The position numbers and the translations under genes were made by a program. Source: Fallopia convolvulus (taxonomy: Eukaryota; Streptophyta; Magnoliopsida; Caryophyllales; Polygonaceae). Taken from it: a DNA stretch of 64,000 bases. The first letter of the stretch is position 1; each line of letters opens with the position of its first letter. The notes under the pieces are model-generated. The model did no database searches. It was not told where the DNA came from and was given only the letters and a program-made list of their open reading frames with translations. The stretch is from the NCBI GenBank assembly GCA_964016875.1, contig OZ024736.1, positions 43,494,707 to 43,558,706 of the forward strand. Reading direction: 5' to 3'. Of the stretch, positions 47,157 through 58,520 are shown in pieces.

Positions 47157-50100
47157 TTAAATGCCAATTAAGCTCTTCCAAGAGTTAAGGCTGCCATTGC
47201 GCCTAGACCAATTCACGTGGGTTGTTAACTTCATGGAGTATTGGATACGAGTTGCGCAATCCTCAGGAGTACTTGCAGTGTTTTCATAGATGATCTTGTT
47301 CCGGGCTTGCCATGTGTGGTAAATGAGCGTGGTGCGAGCGCAACATATGAACTTGTACAAGAAGGAGCGTTTGTTGTTGCCATTGTTTAGCCAAGCAATC
47401 CAGTCTGCCAACCTGTTGAAGCGAGCATCAACTCGCAGCCATCGAAGCACAATATCAAGCACGGAGTTGGTGAAGGCACAATCAAGCCATAGGTGGTCTT
47501 CAGTTTCTTCGCTGATGTTACAGAGTTTACAAACGTTGTCATTGATAATTCCCCATCGGTGGAGCTTGGAGAGAGTGGGGAGGCGCTTGTGGCAAGCAAT
47601 CCACGAGATGAAGCTGTGCCGAGGGGTGTGCAGACCCCCCAGATCGAGTCATGCCAGGGAACTTGGGGCGCCTGAGTGCGGAGAAGGTTGTAGATCTGCA
47701 TTGAGGAGTATTTTCCGTTCGCCGCACACATGTCATTCGAGAGAGTAGGCTGGTCACGGATCAAGAGTAGCTTGGTTCTGATGTTAAGGATGGATTTCCA
47801 AGCCCAGCTATCCCCTTCCTTGGCATCCACCGTCCATATGGTCCTCCGTTTGAGAAGATTCTCTGAGATCCATGATGACCAGATGCTTTGGCATTCCGTG
47901 TGGAGTTCAAATATGGATCTGGCTGCACATGCTTGGTTCCACGCAAGGAGTTCCTTGAATCCAAGGCCGCCCTCCACCTTAGGTTTTGAGACCGTCTCCC
48001 AAGCAACAAGGTTCCTCTTGCCATTTTCTTTACCAGTCCATAGGAAGTTCCTGAGCACAGATTCAATTTTATCTAGAACAAAAATAGGAAAAGTAAAGAC
48101 ATTGCACCAATAGGTTTGGATGTTAAGGAGCACCGATGAAATCAGTTGTAAGCGGCCTGCATATGAGAGAGATCTTGCCGCCCAAGTTTGGACACGCTTT
48201 GTGATGGAGCTGATGAGAGGGCTATAGTCCGATACAGAGAGTTTCTTCGATCCCATAGGAAGGCCAAGGTAGGTAAGAGGGAGGCTTCCGATTTGGAATT
48301 GAAGGAGGTTGGCGATGTTTATTTGGTCAGCAGTGGGAACACCCCCAAAAAAGACCAAAGATTTTTCATGGTTAATTTGCAATCCCGATATTCCTCCAAA
48401 AAGGTCAAGGGAATTCTTGATGATTCGGACAGATTCAATGTCACCTCTAGTAAAGAAGATGAGGTCATCGGCAAAACTTAGGTGTGTGATTCTAAGTTTG
48501 CCACATTTTGGGTGGAAATTATAGTTGATGTCATTTGTTTTGGAACTCACCAGCCTAGAGAGGCACTCCATTGCAAGGACAAAAAGGTAGGGTGAGAGTG
48601 GGCATCCTTGTCTCAGGCCCCTGCGTCCCGGGAAGAATCCTTCAAGAGAGCCATTTATGTTTAGGGAAAAGTGGGCTGTGGTGATGCATGTTTTGACCCA
48701 GTTTATGAATTTTCCTGGGAAGCCAAAGGCTTTGAGGGTGAGTAGGATGAAGTTATGGTTTATGGAGTCAAAAGCCCTCTTGATGTCGATTTTAATGGCA
48801 CAACGGGGAGATATGTGCGTTCTCCCGTAATGTTTTAGGAGTTCTTGACAAAGAAGAGAGTTGTGTCTAATTGACCGCCCCGGCACAAAAGCATTTTGGT
48901 TGTGGGCCACTAGTTCCGGAAGAGTTTTTTTCAGTTTGTTGGCAAGAATTTTGGCTATGGATTTATAGATTGTTGTGCAACAAGAAATAGGTCGGAAATG
49001 GCTAACATGGGTCGGGTTTTGACTTTTTGGTGCAAGGGTGATGATGGAGTGGTTTATTTGTTTGAGGAGTTTATTTTCTTTGAAGAAATCCTGGACAACA
49101 CCTGTGACATCATTGCCCACGACCGGCCATGCCTTTTTGAAGAAGAGGGAGCTATACCCGTCCGGGCCCGGAGCCTTGTTGTTCCCAATTTTAAAGAAGG
49201 CAGCCTTTATCTCTTCATTAGAGACAGTGGAGGTGAGCTGTTCGGCCACACTCTCATCAAGCCTAGGCCCGAGAAGAGCAAATCTCTGAATGAAGGGGAT
49301 TGTGTCTTGTGTTAGGCCAAGGAGATTTTCATAGTGCCCGATAAAGGATCGGGCAATATTAGCATGGCCATGGATGGTGTTACCATTATTGTCCAAGAGG
49401 GTTAGGATTTTGGAGCTTGAGCGGCGAGTTTGGATATGATTGAAGAAATATGAGTTGCAGTGATCAGAGAATTTGGTCCACCTTATTTTGGCAAGCTGCT
49501 CCATAGTGATTTTCAACTTTTCCATGCTCTGTTTGAGTGCACTAAGGATACCATTCTCCACCTCAATGAGATTTTGGTCGAGTGGGCTGTTTTGGAGGTC
49601 AAGTTGGACCTGTTTGAGGTTCTCTCTATGCATGGAAGTAGCTTGATGTAAGTTCTCCAGTGTTGCACTTTCAAACTTCCTGAGATTGCTTTTGAGAGCT
49701 TTGAGTTTTTGTGTGACTTGGAACATGGGTTTCCCCGTGATAGGTTGTAGCCAAATCGACTCAACAGTGGGGAGGAAGTCCTCATGATTTGCCCAATTGT
49801 TGTTGAAGCGAAAGATCGGGTTTGTTCTGTCTCTGGAAGGGTTTGTATTTAGGATTATCGGTGAATGATCTGAGGTTCCAGGGGTGTCGAATTGTACGGT
49901 GGTGTTTGTGTAGGAGGTTGTCCAGTGGCTGTTGCAGAGGCTACGGTCAAGTTTGCACCATGTTCTAGTGCTAGGGTCCTGCCTGTTGTTCCAAGTATAG
50001 AAGCTGCCTGTGTAGTGGTGGTCTTTGAGGCCAGTGGCGTCAAGGCAGGCGGAGAGCTCAGGGGAGATGGTGAGAGGGTGAGTGTTGGTGCTGAGTAGTT

Positions 50101-50557
50101 TTTCAGTGGGGTCTAAGATCGTGTTGAAGTCTCCGAGAACAAGCCAGGGGGAGTTGGTGGTATTTGCAATGGTTTCGAGATTGCGCCAAAGAGGTTGGCG
50201 GCTGATATTGTTGTTGTGGGCATAGACAAAGGTGGCTAGGAAGGAGGAGGCTCCACAATTAGAGGAGATGGAGGTGTGAATGAGTTGATCATTTATGAGA
50301 ATGGGGTTGACCTTGAGAGCGTTCGGGCTCCACCAAATTAAGATTCTACAATTATTGGAGAGATTCCCATTGGAGAGTGCGGGCCAGTTTTTGAAGAGGC
50401 TACGGGAGATTCGAGATTCTTTTTGCTTCCTGAGACGGGTTTCCAAGGCCACAATGAGGTCAGTTTTGAGGGATAAAGCAAGAAGTTTAAGGGAGTCTTG
50501 TTTGGAGGGGTCATTAAGCCCCCTCACGTTCCAACAAAGAAGTTTTGTATTAATCAT
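47157..50557 (-). pseudogene. LINE ORF2: endonuclease, reverse transcriptase, zf-RVT
   Basis: ORF2 likely starts at ATG 50557 (MINTKLLCWNVRGLNDP). Endonuclease motifs: CWNVRGLND, VALETR, WLVLGDFNTILD, SDHSPIIL. Reverse transcriptase motifs: NKAPGPDGYSSLFF, FRPISCCTTIYK, KIDIKRAFDSINH, RRGLRQGCPLSPYLF and HLSFADDLIFF. The frame is open down to about 47640, where a shift of frame occurs near SIWG; the zf-RVT region and the C-terminus continue in other frames (47462-47157 includes CARTTLIYHTWQARNKIIYE). Unlike the LINE at 37 kb it shows no RNase H domain, so the two belong to different L1 subfamilies. Confidence 0.88.
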
Positions 50558-52215
50558 TGGAAGGGTTGATTTGTGGGAGTGGACACTTGTCCTTGGGTTG
50601 CTGTGAACTAGGTGATTTGACTTTGGGGGAATTAGGGTGCTGAGTTGGATTAGAGTTAGTGGGCCGAGTGGAAAGAGATTCGGGGGTGAGCAGTGGAGTG
50701 AGAGGAGTGGTGAGAAGTGGTAGAGGAGGTGGGGAGAGGACAAGGTGTAATCTGTTGCTCATTATTTGTTGCCACAGGTGTAGGAGAGTTAATGGGGTCT
50801 AATTTATTGCCATTGGACTTAGTGGGGAGATCGATTGGGGGGTCAGAGCTTTGAGCATTAAATGAAGGAGGGGTAGAATTTGAGGTGTTAGCTTTGTCAC
50901 CATTTAAGGGGATGTTTGGTACGAGGCCAGTTGGTGGAGAGGGTTGGGTGATAAGAGTGTTTGCATTGGAGATTTTCAGTGAGGGGTCAGGAGTTGGGAA
51001 GAGTGGGGTTGGATTAATGGTGTTTTGGGCTTTTGATAAGCTGCAGGAGTGCCCAAAAACTCTGCATTTAGAGCATCTTGGTGGCAACCAAGGGTATTCC
51101 AGAATTTGTTCAATTATTTCATCTTGTGGACCATGGAATTTTACCTTACACAGGAGGTTGGAGGAGGTTGAGATCTCAACCAGGACTCTAGAAAAGGATA
51201 ATCTTTCTTGATTTGCTGATGTGAAGTCCGTAAGGATGGGCGTGCCAACTGCCGAACCGATCCTTGCGAGCATATGCTCGGACCAAAATCTGACATCAAG
51301 TTCGGGAAGATTTATCCAAATTGGGATCTCATCCAAGAAGGATAGGTCCAGAGGCATTCCTTCATACCAACGTTTCAGGATGATAGTTTTCTGGTTGGTC
51401 ATCATCCAGGGGCTCCGTTATAGGATCGAGATGAGGTCTTCTTCATTGTTGAAATGGAAGATGAACAAGCCATTGTATTTTCTTAACATCTTGGGCATTG
51501 TTATGTTGTTCCAGTAGTTGGAGATATACTTCTCCATTGCTTTGAAACTCACCCTATCCCCTAGAGGAGCTCCAACAAGGGTGAGTTTCCATTCGTCCAC
51601 AAGGTCTGCGACATCTTCAGTGGTGAAATGAATAATTCCATTTTGGATTCCTTCTATATAGTGCAATGGGACGGGCTTTGGTCCAGGCTTCCTGTTCATG
51701 ACGATGTTGGAGTAGGATTTAGGTTGTGTAGGCAGAGATGGCTGTTTGAGGGAAAATTTTCATGAATTTCAAAATTTTGTGATTTGGTTAAAACATATAA
51801 AATCTCTAAAAGGATCTTGGCCTTAAAATTTGTGAGATTTGATAACAAGATTTTAATCAAATAAAGGAATGGGCTGCTTACAAAATTTTGATAAATAAAG
51901 GGGAGTGCATGGTAATAAAGGAATTAAAGTCTCTATATTAGCCAAGCAATAAATCGTTGCATGTGCAAGCCATATTGGAGGCTTTAAGACACACATATAT
52001 ACATGCTTATATTGTGTGTATAAAAAAAAACCCAAATTAATTAGATATATATGGATGCTGCAAATGATAATAAGGGCTCATGTTCGTAACGTTCAAATAG
52101 GAAAAACAGTCCGGGTTGATTTGTAACGTCAAAGAAAAATTAGGGCCATAATTGGTGCTTAATTGAGCTAAAACAAAACGTCTTTGATCCGATTGCATTC
52201 CAAGTTTGACATTAC

Positions 52216-52223
52216 TATATAAG
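52216..52223 (+). promoter_or_regulatory. putative LTR core promoter (TATATAAG)
   Basis: A clean TATA motif about 470 bases into the 2.7-kb LTR. If used, transcripts would start near 52250 and carry the repeats at 52517-54320 in their leader. Confidence 0.4.
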
Positions 52224-52516
52224 CACATGGGTGGAGGCATCCAAAGGGGGCTAGGTAGAATCAACAAAGGAAAAAAAGTTTGGTTCCAACGATACCAAAA
52301 ATGTAGTAAAGGGTGGGGAGAGTCTGGTTCATGGTCTTCGGTGGGATTAAAACAAAAGCTCAAGAAATCAGAAAAAAGATCGAGCTATATCGAAGATCCG
52401 TAGTTGATTTAGAGCTCTTTATTTCACTACTACAAGAAGACCCATATTTGGATTGATTTCGATCCGTTCAGAGTCACCTCCGAGTAAGACAGTTTCGATC
52501 AAGAGATGATAACAAT

Positions 52517-52635
52517 AGTTGGCTTGAACTAGTTTCGCCTCTATTCAACAAGTCGTGGTTGGCTCGAAACTTTTAGTTTCGCCTCCACAAAACAAGCCGT
52601 GGTTGGCTCGAAACTTTTAGTTTCGCCTCCACAAC
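52517..52635. repeat. 44-bp tandem repeat with an internal hairpin
   Basis: Two full units (from 52548 and 52592) and one diverged partial unit. Each full unit holds CGAAACTTTTAGTTTCG, a 7-bp perfect stem around TTT, and ends GCCTCCACAA. Confidence 0.75.
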
Positions 52636-52866
52636 CGAGTATGTATACCATGCTGGAAAAATCCATATCTCTGTTCTTGATCGAACGATCGAATCATATC
52701 GAAATGGATCCGTTTCTCAAATCGAAACAGAGTGTCTCTTTTTAGGGATATAATGTTTCATCAAATGATAAAAAAAATCGAAACAAAATGTCTCTCTTTA
52801 GAGACAAGATGTTTCATCAAGCTTTTAACAAAATACATCGTTTTAAAGACTTGACGTTTTTATCGT

Positions 52867-53020
52867 CCGAAACGGGTTCGTTTCTCATACCGAAACGGGT
52901 CCGTTTCTCATACCGAAATGGGTCCGTTTCTCATCTCATAACGAAACGGGTTCGTTTCTCATACCGAAACGGGTTCGTTTCTCATACCGAAACGGGTTCG
53001 TTTCTCATCCCGAAACGGGG
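52867..53020. repeat. 23-bp minisatellite
   Basis: About seven units of 23 bases with core CGAAACGGGTTCGTTTCTC; single-base variants (TCCG for TTCG, AATGGG for AACGGG) and one 6-base insertion. Each unit can also fold, because CGAAACG and CGTTTC are nearly complementary. It lies inside the solo LTR. Confidence 0.85.
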
Positions 53021-53700
53021 TGAGTATCCACCGCAATCCGAAGCACAAATTATGGCCGAATTTTTCCATGAAGAAGTCAAAGCAAAGGACCCATTGGAAA
53101 TACAAGTTAAAGCGGCAAACAAAACAATCAAGGTTTCGTTCAACAATAACACCACCTAAAATACGGTGGTTATGTGCATATAGTACTATACAGTACATGT
53201 ATGTGTATTGTTCTTGGTTAATAAATTAAGAGAGCCATATTCTACCAAAATATGTGCAAACAGAGACAAGATGGGAGTGTACAGGATGACAAAATTGTAC
53301 CAACTCAGTAACTCACCATGAATGAATGCTTAGTTTTGGGTAGTGTATAAGATACAAGTCTAGCACTAGGCTTTTAAAATTAAGCAAAACAAAAAAGTGA
53401 GGTTGTACGTACGTACATGAAAATATTCATCCATGCATGTATACAAGCATAAATGTTCTCCCACCACCCTCCTAATGCCGGCTTCCAATTGCGATCCAAA
53501 TTAAACATGGAGCCCAACCCAAAAACAACATTTTTGGAGACATAAATCTACCTGCAAAAATAAGACCAAATTTGTCTTATTACACATGAACCCACTAATT
53601 AGCATAAATTGTAAAATGGGTCTTTATAAATACAAAATCAAATTATGTGATACCTTTTTAATTAGTGGGAGGTCTCAAACTAAAATGTTCTTTTTTTTAA

Positions 53701-54292
53701 GAACTACGTTTGACATGATTCCGTCTCAAACGGATACGTAGGAAATTCGACATTAAACCCAAATTGGTATCGGATTCAGTCACACTCAAATTAAAAATCA
53801 AATAAAAATGTGTTCTGGATGAACTACGGTGATTTGATCCCAATAAGGGTACGTAGGAAGCTCGACATATAGCGCAAATGCTCGTCGGGTTCAATCACAA
53901 ACCTTAAATTAAAATGTGTCCTCTTGGAGAATTACGTAAAGACTTGACGCCTAAAAAGGCTACGTAGGTAACTCGATGCAAATTTTTATCGAGTACAGTC
54001 GCACCTCTAAATTAAACTAAAATTTCCAAAACCAAAAGCGCACTAAAAATCTTGTGCACGCCAAATGCGAAGAATTAGATCACCCTTCCTCGAAGGTGGG
54101 TTTAATCTCATTCGCGTCATGCAAATGATAGTTGAGCGAGTCTAGGCAACCCTTCCTAGAAGGTTGGTTTAGATTCGTTCCTCTGATGCATGAAAAATAT
54201 CACACACAAAAAACAAAAAACAAAACACTCTGAACTACGTAAGGCTTGATTCTCTTTAAAGAGATACGTAGGCAACCCGTTATAATACGGGT
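53701..54292 (+). repeat. array of four hairpin-forming units around TACGTAGG
   Basis: Units with GAACTACG or GAATTACG then TACGTAGG at about 53735, 53850, 53961 and 54265. Upstream of TACGTAGG most units form a short stem: TCCGT/ACGGA, a weak CCC/GGG, GCCT/AGGC, TCTCTTT/AAAGAGA. Downstream each forms a second stem: TTCGA/TCGGA, CTCGAC/GTCGGG, ACTCGAT/ATCGAGT, ACCCGT/ACGGGT, followed by CAGTC, CAATC or GCAGC. Stem bases differ between units while pairing is kept. Between units 3 and 4 a different hairpin pair occurs at 54081-54098 and 54148-54165, both with CCTTC/GAAGG. Confidence 0.7.
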
Positions 54293-55142
54293 GCAGCTCA
54301 AATTAAAAATTAAATTCAAAAGTCTCCAACGTGTCTATATTATTAGTAGAGTTATAAAGATGTACAGATAAGGGTCGAACTTAAAAATCAAATTGGATAT
54401 GTTTGTGAATATTTGTTTTCTTTTAACAATTTTTGCCTAACAATGGCTTAGGGGCAAGGGGGGGAAGAGAGGTTTTGGGTTGATAGTTTGGTCCGTTCAA
54501 GGGACCAACTATGCCAGGACAAGATTGATTGGTTAGAACAGAGGGGCTAGGAAGGGCAGCTAGGGGGGAGGGAGCAAGGGGTGCGTTTGCTTGCTCCGAG
54601 GAGGTCTGCGGGATAGAGGTTGGAGGGAGGGAGCTCGAGGCGTCGTGATGCGTTGGGGAGTTGGAGGGGAGAAGTGCCGGGAAATCCCCAGCAGCAGGCG
54701 GAGTGGACTGAGCTTCCTCTGTGTTTGCAAAATTAGGGTTTTGCAGCTCATTGGTGCAAAAGAGGGCTTTTACAATTTCCAACTCCTGAATCTTCTTGTT
54801 GTGAGAAAAGGGGGTTTGGCTTGCCTTTAGGAGGCGTGCGTTGTTGCACGCAATGAGGTCTTCCAGGCCGGCGCCGGGAGGGGTTTCATCGGAGGGAGGG
54901 GGAGAGTCGGAGGTATCGGGAGAGAGGGGGGCGGCGGATGGGGAGTGGGAGAGGATCGAAGAAACTTTCCTGGTCTTCTTCTTGGACTTGTTTTTATGCC
55001 GGCTACTACCCATCACCAACGGTAAGGGCGAGTCGCCGGTGCCGGAAAGGGGCTCTGTTACTGAATTTTGTGTTTGATATGTAATCTTCTTCAGTGTTTA
55101 GTACGGTTTTCGGTTGACACTCAATCAAGGTGTCACGGATAC

Positions 55143-55811
55143 AAATCAACTTTTAAACTCCCAGACGGATTAACCGTTTGCTTAAATTGCTCAATTTCAT
55201 CACAAAATCATGCTTTTTTTAAAAAAAAAATCTCTCTCTCTCTCTTTTTTTTTTGGTTTCAACATTAAACCAATTGATGTTATTGCACATATTAGAGTCT
55301 GCACTGCAATATTAAACAAATACAACACTTGCAAGCAAATCCAAGCACAAGCACAGGCACACAGCCCAACTAAAACATGCCAGGAAAATGAAAAGAAAAG
55401 AAAAGTCAATCAAGAACAAAGGAAAGTTCAATAACCAGGATTAATCTGCGGCTAAAACATATATAACATTCAATGATTCAAAACTTAAGCAGTGAGTCAG
55501 TGGATACTGGATACCAAGAGGAAAAAGGAACGACGGTGGAGATCGGCAGCAAAGTTTAAATCAAGCACGCCTCTCCCTTCACCTAATTAATATGGATTAC
55601 GATCGCACAAAAAGAAAACCTTCAATCTAGGGTTACGACTTACGACCAAAATATAACCTGCAAACAAGGTTTGGAAAAGATTTTGAATTACTTTAATAGT
55701 CTACGTACAAGGGGTTTTTTAATATATTTTTTAAAAAGGAAATAATCCCACAACTTTTTACGCAAGAAAGAATCGAATAAGAGTACGTGCCCTAATCTTT
55801 CTATATATATA
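55143..55811. other. spacer between LINE copies, with a (CT)n run
   Basis: Mostly AT-rich, with poly(A), (TC)n and poly(T) runs at 55221-55254. The 12-bp direct repeat of the upstream LINE is at 55143-55154. No gene supported. Confidence 0.4.
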
Positions 55812-57290
55812 GGTACTTAGCTGATGATGTGATCCTTTTTTGTAGAGGAGATCCCACCTCTGTTCAAATCCTGAAAAATGTCATGGACCACTTTGGGGAT
55901 CTCTCCAGGCTACACATCAACAATTGCAAATCAAATAAAACCAAAAAAAAAACAATTGCAAATCAAAAGTGTACTTTGGTGGAGTTAACAAACCCGATCA
56001 GATTGCTATCTCCAACATTCTCAACTTCCCCATTGGAGCCCTTCCTTTCACCTACCTTGGGCTGCCAATGGGGTCCAAGAGACTCTCTTTCTCTGAGTAC
56101 AACCCACTGATCATTAATCGCCTCACTGCAAAATTTCATTCCTGGAACGCAAAAACCCTCTCCTATGCTGGCCAGTTGCAACTCATAACCTCAATCCTTT
56201 TCAACATACAGGCCTACTGGTGCACTGCTTTCATGCTCCCAGCTGTTGTACTTGGAAAAATTGAAGCAATCGTCCGAAATTATCTCTGGTCTGGGAGCGA
56301 AAATGGAAGAAGAAAGTTGGTCGCTTGGGAGCGTGTCACCAGGTCCAAAGACGAGGGTGGACTCGGCATAAAGGAACTTTTGTCTTGGAATAGAGCGTGC
56401 ATATCCCAATCCATTTTTGAACTTGAAACTGAAAAGCCTAGTCTCTGGCTCTCTTGGATCCATCTCTTCAGGCTGCGCAGTCGCTCCATTTGGAATGTCG
56501 AAGCTAGAAATGGTGACAGCTGGGCTTGGAAGGCTCTTATTAAAATCAAAGACGAATTGCTCTCTAAAGGCAACCCTGAAGACCTCAAAAAAGCCATGCT
56601 TCCCCTCATGGAAACTACTCCACCAAGCAAATCTACAACTTGCTCCGTACCCGGGCCCTACCTGTCCTAGGAACCAAGCTATCTGGGGAGACCTCCACAC
56701 TGCAAGATGTAGCTTCATCACGTGGCTTGCTGTCCAAAAGCGCCTTCCTACCCTCTCCAAACTCGTCAACTGGGGTATCCTCACCAACCCAACCTGTAAA
56801 TTGTGCAGCTCCAATGATGAAACTAAGGATCACCTATGGATCGAATGTTCCTACACCAAATCGGTCTTGGACCGTGTGCTAAACTAGCTTGGCATCTCCT
56901 CGAGATGCCCCAATCTTCATGACTGGCTGAATTGGCTCCACAATGGCAAAGGAAAAAACTCCTTCAATCACTTTCAAATTCAGAAGCAGCAACATCACTG
57001 CCTTTGTTTACCACACGTGGTGCGCCAGAAACTTGCTCATTCACCAACAACTTGCCACATCCGCTGAGGATTGTGCCTTGATGATCATCCACTCCATGAA
57101 GTTCAGAGCTCACGCAAATTGGTCCAGGAACAGTCGAGACCTTAACTCTTGGAGACTAAACATAAGAAATTAGTCCCACATTTGATCTCCCTTGTTGGCC
57201 TTTTGTAATCTGCTGTCTCATTCTTTGGAACTCAATGAGATTTTTTTTGTATATCCCTTCTCTCTTAATATAAACCGCAACCTTTCCAAA
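55812..57290 (+). pseudogene. 5'-truncated LINE of the same subfamily
   Basis: Begins inside the reverse transcriptase at the catalytic motif (YLADDVILF), then FGGVNKPDQIAISNIL, LPFTYLGLPMGSKRLS, SYAGQLQLITSILFNIQAYW, GRRKLVAWERV, and ends with VYHTWCARNLLIHQQ and the C-terminal NWSRNSRDLNSWR. These match the LINE at 47-55 kb closely. Lesions: a tandem duplication of about 31 bases with an A run near 55925-55965, and frame changes near 56660 and 56885. It ends near ACCTTTCC followed by a short A-rich tail. Opposite strand to its relative. Confidence 0.8.
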
Positions 57291-57560
57291 AGAAAATCCA
57301 CTCAAAGGCACTTAGGAACATAATGTGTTTTGATGATTAAGGAACATGATTAAAAGTGAAACTATATTCTACCAAAAAAAAAAAAGTGAAACTATATTAC
57401 TAAAAACGACAAGTTTGAGATGTATATGTTTTTTTTGGGTCTAAAAATTCTTCCGTCAAAAGTCAAAACCCGAATTCTTTAAGTTCTCTTCTCTATAATC
57501 GATCACTTCTTACCATTCCACAGAATCCACAGTATACAAATATTTAATGCCCAGCCATAT

Positions 57561-58520
57561 CTACAAGAAGCAAGCTTGCATACGATTTCCATGATGTCTC
57601 GCTTGAGAATCCATTTTATACACATATCTGTCCTTGACAACAACTCGGACAAAGTCTTGCTCAACAGCCCATGATTGCCCTTACCCTCCACACATCTCTA
57701 ATCCACAACCGAGCATCACAAACTTCCTCCACGGTGAAAGTGTGAACAAAAAGGCATCTGGGTGCAGCAAGATTATTGCTCGAATTTCCCTCTCCCTCAA
57801 GAATGGAACACATATATAGTCTTTCCCTCGTCATCAGCCTCAATCACCTTGCTCGCTATCACCGAAGTGGGGCGCACAACTCCCTTGAAGAAACGAGGCA
57901 AACGCTGCACACATAGAATTTGGCCCGTTTTGGAGGCAACAAGGTAGGCCACGGCGTTGACGCCGTCATGCCTAACTATTGCAAACACCACATGGAGCCA
58001 TTCACCGAATTCTCCACTTAAGAATCTTCCAACGCACCTTCCACTCCCATACCAGAAAATCTGTACTACGTTGTCGATCAAGAACGGTCCATCACATTTA
58101 GTAATCCAATTATAATATCTTCCGGTTTGGACTTCTGTATTGATCTTGTCACCAGCAACCAAGTGAGCACATATTGGCGCACCATAATCTCTCCTATAAA
58201 CATGGCCGAACAGTGCTTGAGTGTCTCGGATTCTGACCCAGCCACCACAGACGTCATTAAGGTCGAGAACCATATGAGAATGCGTCGAGTAGTGGTCGTC
58301 GGTAGAGTCCTCAAACGAGTCAGCAACGGGAAAAGATTCGTTCATCTGTAGTTGGTCACCAATCTTCTCGACTATGGGCCAGACCATGGGATTGCTCAGT
58401 GGTCTAAAATGCTTGCATTCGAACACACAGAGATTACCGTCAACAAGAGGCAAGCGATAGGTGGCACGAGATGTGCCACAAAGGTCCGGTAGCTCAGCAA
58501 TGGAAACCAATCATTCTCAT
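57561..58520 (-). pseudogene. kelch-like family copy K4, 5'-truncated
   Basis: Minus strand. Similarity to K3 starts abruptly at about 58520 (NDWF) and runs through WPIVEKIGDQLQMNESFPV, HMVLDLNDVCGGWVRI, HLVAGDKINTE, FLIDNVVQIFWYGSGRCVG and VVFAIVRHDGVNAVAYLV. After KTIYVF at about 57797 the frame changes; RCLFVHTFTVEEVCDARLWIRD and then QDFVRVVVKDRYVYKMD follow in other frames, ending RMQACFL at 57563-57561. Exon 1 and the first propeller segments are missing. It lies about 460 bases downstream of K3 and is clearly its partial duplicate. Confidence 0.75.

Larger units (their letters stand above)
51743..54442. mobile_element. 2.7-kb solo LTR nested in LINE ORF1 (Tat/Ogre-like)
   Basis: The 2700-bp segment begins TGTTTGAGGG and ends GCCTAACA (TG...CA), and is flanked by the 5-bp repeat ATGGC at 51738-51742 and 54443-54447. 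Excision restores LINE ORF1 in frame. No gag-pol is present, so it is a solo LTR or a very short non-autonomous element. It contains TATATAAG at 52216, a 44-bp repeat, a 23-bp minisatellite and a hairpin-rich array with repeated ACTACGT and TACGTAGG motifs. From memory, such motifs occur in LTRs of large Tat/Ogre Ty3/gypsy elements, so the clade call is tentative. Orientation + is suggested by the TATA motif. Confidence 0.8.
50656..55019 (-). pseudogene. LINE ORF1 (DUF4283, zinc knuckle), interrupted
   Basis: Starts at about 55019 (MVMGSSRHKNKSKKK) with a Ser/Pro-rich N-terminus, is cut at 54443 by the solo LTR, and resumes at 51737: removing the LTR and one ATGGC copy joins LAPKP to SLPTQPKSYSNIV in the same frame. 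Then come a DUF4283-like region (YNGLFIFHFNNEEDL, MPLDLSFLDEIPIWINLP), a single TAA stop at 51420-51418, and a zinc knuckle (RCSKCRVFGHSC). ORF1 proteins bind the LINE RNA. It ends at 50656, ahead of ORF2, possibly after a frameshift in the proline-rich tail. Confidence 0.8.
47051..55142 (-). mobile_element. L1-type LINE, near full length, split by a solo LTR
   Basis: Minus-strand element whose poly(A) appears as poly(T) at 47047-47057. A 12-bp direct repeat, AAATCAACTTTT, occurs at 47039-47050 and again at 55143-55154 and fits the target-site duplication (its T end merges with the tail). With the 2.7-kb LTR insertion at 51743-54442 removed, the LINE is about 5.4 kb and codes ORF1 and ORF2 with few lesions. 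It sits between kelch-like copies K2 and K4. Confidence 0.8.

Noticed and set aside
52424..52445. CACTACTACAAGAAGA as a CACTA transposon end
   Set aside because: It lies inside the 2.7-kb segment bounded by TG...CA and ATGGC duplications, and no inverse end or 3-bp duplication was found. Probably chance.
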